Assembly: GCF_035942955.1 (NCBI RefSeq) | Contig: NZ_DASZCQ010000113.1 | Span: forward strand, 1-9,114 | From: DASYTH01 sp035942955 | GTDB taxonomy: Bacteria; Actinomycetota; Actinomycetes; Mycobacteriales; Pseudonocardiaceae | Reading direction: 5' to 3' | DNA length: 9,114 bases | In this document: piece by piece, positions 8,101 through 9,114 of the stretch | Numbering within the stretch: position 1 is the first letter of the stretch | How the letters are laid out: every line of letters begins with the position of its first letter | Program-made: the position numbers and the translations under genes | The notes under the pieces: model-generated | The model's input: the letters and a program-made list of their open reading frames with translations, nothing else | Told to the model about the DNA's origin: nothing | Databases searched by the model: none

Positions 8101-8292
8101 CTGGCCGGCATCCACCTGGCCGCCGGACGCCCCCGGCGCGCGACCGAGCTCGCCCGGCTGGCCCTGGCGACCCACACCCGCACCGGCAGCCTGCTCGGCC
8201 AGGCGCGGGCCCGCGACGTGCTGGCGCAGCTCGGGATCGGCCCGCCGGCCCCGGCGGAACCGGGCGAGCTGGCGGATGTAACGGGCATGTAA
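5137..8292 (+). CDS. AfsR/SARP-family transcriptional regulator with BTAD, NB-ARC and TPR domains
   Basis: From TTG 5137 the product is 1051 residues. Domains in order: OmpR-type winged helix (about 3-95, starting VDVLVLGPVAV); bacterial transcriptional activation domain BTAD (about 99-245, ending RLREELGIDPS); NB-ARC ATPase with Walker A GPGGVGKTT (292-300), Walker B MLVLLDN (371-377) and GLPLALR (455-461); then a helical region and about eight tetratricopeptide repeats (about 707-1035). The family comprises cytoplasmic activators of secondary metabolism and development, such as AfsR, with ATP hydrolysis and TPRs thought to gate DNA binding. In-frame GTGs at 5107 and 5119 are possible starts, but they add a stretch atypical of SARPs and overlap the peptide gene. 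TTG 5137 gives a canonical N-terminus and a 4-nt overlap with the peptide stop. It lacks its own Shine-Dalgarno, so coupling is likely. All nucleotide-binding motifs are intact. Target genes are not identifiable here. Confidence 0.93.
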   Translation: MSSPVDVLVLGPVAVRIDGRLVVPSARSIRTLLGMLAVAGQRGMSDAALAERLWRDPDNETGLRVLVHRARAWLRDAAGPAVTVVRTPAGYALRFDAGGCDLDRFNEIVAGAATLPDADRAGALDSALALWRGPALDGVPAAEAERNELEQARLRVAVDCAKAWVAAGEPARAVSLLGPLVDRHPLDEPAHGVWIEALAASGRQADALAAYESLRVRLREELGIDPSRQVSRALLRVLRQEVPAAAGGAADRRPAPAQLPAAAGTFVGRGAELRRLDGLLGGGSNAIGAIVGPGGVGKTTLAVRWAQRVAGRFPDGQLHVDLCGYSGAAPIRPLEALTGFLRALSVPAGDLPTRLDEAAALFRSTVAGRRMLVLLDNALDAAQVRPLLPGAPTCLVLVTSRDRMDGLVALDGAVPVRLDVLQAPDALRLLQETLGAQRILGERAAVAGIVDACAGLPLALRIVAAHLIARPGLSLARYAGQLREPDRLTRLAVEGDPHAAVAATFAHSYQWLEPGARRMFRLVGLIPGADLTPAAAAVLAGCSPDEAARLLSRLAASHLLTEPDADRYSCHDLLRAYAAELAEREDAEAERAAALARLSDWYLATADAAARTLFPQALRLPLPPSTVDALRLDDAVDWLDRERGNLVATALHAAGHGRGQVTWLLADTLRMYLFRWRHTADGLRLAEAARDAARLAGDLGGHAAAELGLATARTALAEVPRALEHCERAVELSRRAGWTDGEVGALANLAILHTELGDLDAATRCLERCRAINQRLGNVARAGAALNNLGTVHLHAGRLADAVTCHREALRLYRELGDPSYEHITLHNLGIALRELGEIDEAAELFERKLATIRASGEQHGEAGALAELAQIAIERSRFDDAHGLAETALRVAERTGDRLNETAARIRLAETCRRSRRLDEASEHARRALELARVQRNARLEAEALLATALTDRALGHGGDALRHARQALARCHECGLVLVEGRVLGALAGIHLAAGRPRRATELARLALATHTRTGSLLGQARARDVLAQLGIGPPAPAEPGELADVTGM

Positions 8293-8303
8293 GTGGCCTG
8301 GCT

Positions 8304-8316
8304 TAGCGTCGCGCCG
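8304..8316 (+). promoter_or_regulatory. Putative leaderless promoter for the LuxR-type regulator
   Basis: TAGCGT at 8304-8309 matches TANNNT and is followed after 6 nt by GTG 8316, the only sensible start of the LuxR-type gene. This spacing places the transcription start on the start codon. No Shine-Dalgarno sequence is present in the 23-nt gap after the SARP stop, in line with leaderless translation. No good -35 is visible. The element would separate this gene's expression from the upstream cistron, though read-through remains possible. Confidence 0.45.
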
Positions 8317-8924
8317 TGCTGACCAATGGGGAGTGCCGGGATCGTGCCCGGATCAGGGTGGCCGTCTCGGTCCGCGGCATCGCGCTGCGGGACCGGCTCG
8401 ACCGCCTGGTGCGCGGGTTGCCATGGGCGGAACTGTGCGCCGGCCGGGGCCCGGCGATCGATCTGTCCTTTGTGGACGTAGGAGACGCGGTGCGGCCGGC
8501 CGCCGTCGTCGCGGTGCTCGAGCGGCCCGACCCCGGCCTGCTGGACGCCGCCGTCCGCGCCGGCGCGCGCGGGCTGATCCTGGCCGACGATCCGATCGAG
8601 GACTTCCGGCGCGCGATCCGGGACGTGCTCTGCCGGGGCGGCTGGATCTCGCCCCGGCTCGCCCGCCAGCTTCTCGCGCGCCTTCCCACCGGCGCGCCCG
8701 CCGATCCCACGGCGCTGCTGACGCCGCTGACGGCACGCGAGCGGCAGGCGCTGCGGCTGCTGGTGGAGGGCCGGGTGAACGCGGAGATCGCCGCCACGAT
8801 GTACGTCAGCGTGAGCGCCGTGAAATACCACGTCTCGAACATCCTGCGAAAGTTCGGCTGCCGCGACCGGACCCAGCTCGTCGCGCGGTTGAACCGCGCC
8901 GGTGTCCACGCCGGACACCTGTGA
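8316..8924 (+). CDS. LuxR/NarL-type response-regulator-like protein with degenerate receiver
   Basis: Encodes 202 residues from GTG 8316. The C-terminal LuxR helix-turn-helix is clear (about 136-197): LTARERQALRLLVEGRVNAEIAATMYVSVSAVKYHVSNIL, recognition helix near SVSAVKYHVSNI. The N-terminal part keeps the outline of the second half of a NarL-type receiver (LLDAAVRAGARGLILADDPIEDFRRAIRDV, WISPRLARQLL). The acidic pair expected near the N-terminus is absent (RVAVSVRG), and the usual KDxP lysine is Ala (A90 in ILADDP). D54 in FVDVGD could be a relic of the phospho-acceptor but sits unusually close to that motif. Phosphorylation-independent action is therefore likely, as in other atypical receivers. 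No histidine kinase is nearby. Placement 23 nt after the SARP gene suggests a shared regulatory circuit. Confidence 0.85.
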   Translation: MLTNGECRDRARIRVAVSVRGIALRDRLDRLVRGLPWAELCAGRGPAIDLSFVDVGDAVRPAAVVAVLERPDPGLLDAAVRAGARGLILADDPIEDFRRAIRDVLCRGGWISPRLARQLLARLPTGAPADPTALLTPLTARERQALRLLVEGRVNAEIAATMYVSVSAVKYHVSNILRKFGCRDRTQLVARLNRAGVHAGHL

Positions 8925-8988
8925 GTTCGGCCGAGAACTGGCCTCTGGGCTAGGGCGCCGGCCGGTCCGCACGCGAAAACATGTGCGT
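8925..8988 (+). other. Short intergenic gap with a three-codon mini-ORF
   Basis: The 64-nt gap holds AGTTC/GAACT (8926-8930 and 8937-8941), a 5-bp stem with a 6-nt loop too weak to call a terminator. TAGGGC at 8951-8956 is a poor -10 candidate. ATG TGC GTA TGA (8981-8992, Met-Cys-Val) overlaps the start codon of the next gene by ATGA. No Shine-Dalgarno sequence is seen for the downstream ATG. Confidence 0.3.
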
Positions 8989-9114
8989 ATGAGCGAACTT
9001 CCACGAATGTCGCGGCGGGGAATCCTCGCCGCGGCGGCGCTGGGCTCGGCGGCGACGCTGCTCGGCAGCGCAACGAGCAGCGCCGATCCGCCCGAGTATC
9101 ACCCGGCGCCGGAC
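8989..9114 (+). CDS. Exported protein with Tat-type signal peptide (N-terminal part)
   Basis: Only 42 residues fall in the window; the frame is open to the end. The sequence has a twin-arginine motif (SRRGIL, residues 8-13), a long Ala/Gly/Leu hydrophobic stretch and a cleavage-like end (SSADPP, around residues 33-36), typical of Tat export in actinomycetes. The mature start (DPPEYHPAP) is not enough to name a function. A secreted hydrolase such as a peptidoglycan amidase would be a guess. It follows the LuxR-type gene by 64 nt in the same direction and could be its target, but nothing in the sequence proves this. Confidence 0.7.
   Translation, partial: MSELPRMSRRGILAAAALGSAATLLGSATSSADPPEYHPAPD

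Noticed and set aside
5323..8175. Very long open frame (950 codons) on the minus strand opposite the SARP gene.
   Set aside because: It is an antisense shadow caused by high GC. The product is rich in Gly, Arg, Pro and Gln with no recognisable domain, while the + strand has intact SARP, NB-ARC and TPR motifs.
8925..8950. Possible rho-independent terminator after the LuxR-type gene.
   Set aside because: The AGTTC/GAACT stem is only 5 bp with no U-tract.

Overview
The window comes from a high-GC actinomycete. Base composition is strongly GC-rich, codon third positions are almost all G or C, GTG/TTG starts are used, and every gene lies on the + strand. Gene order and families (hut genes with an M20 amidohydrolase, a DUF5937-like regulator, an AfsR/SARP-type regulator with NB-ARC and TPR domains) fit filamentous Actinobacteria such as Micromonosporales, Pseudonocardiales or Streptomycetales. 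I cannot fix the genus from sequence alone.

Positions 1-2757 hold the end of a histidine-utilisation operon: the C-terminus of an M20 amidohydrolase (allantoate amidohydrolase-like), hutF (formimidoylglutamate deiminase) and hutI (imidazolonepropionase). The three genes are joined by 4-nt ATGA stop/start overlaps. HutI makes formimidoylglutamate, HutF deiminates it to N-formylglutamate, and the M20 enzyme is the likely candidate for the last deformylation, since no hutG is visible. hutI has an in-frame TTA codon near its start and an Asn where the family usually has a metal-binding Asp.

Positions 2790-3782 encode an aldo/keto reductase with an intact catalytic tetrad, preceded by a -10 element placed for a leaderless transcript. 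Positions 3859-4875 encode a regulator with a C-terminal ArsR-like winged helix.

Positions 4876-9114 look like a regulatory or signalling cassette. A 51-codon gene with a strong ribosome binding site (4985-5140) encodes a probable secreted peptide: basic N-terminus, hydrophobic core, a VPA|G-type cleavage site and a short mature peptide ending CYDWCGSSQR. Its stop codon overlaps the most plausible start (TTG 5137) of a large SARP-NB-ARC-TPR regulator (5137-8292). A small LuxR/NarL-type regulator with a degenerate receiver follows from a probable leaderless promoter. The window ends in the Tat signal peptide of an exported protein. The most interesting hypothesis is that the small Cys-containing peptide is an autoinducer or ligand for the co-translated TPR regulator, analogous to peptide/TPR-receptor pairs of Firmicutes. 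This is inferred from layout only.
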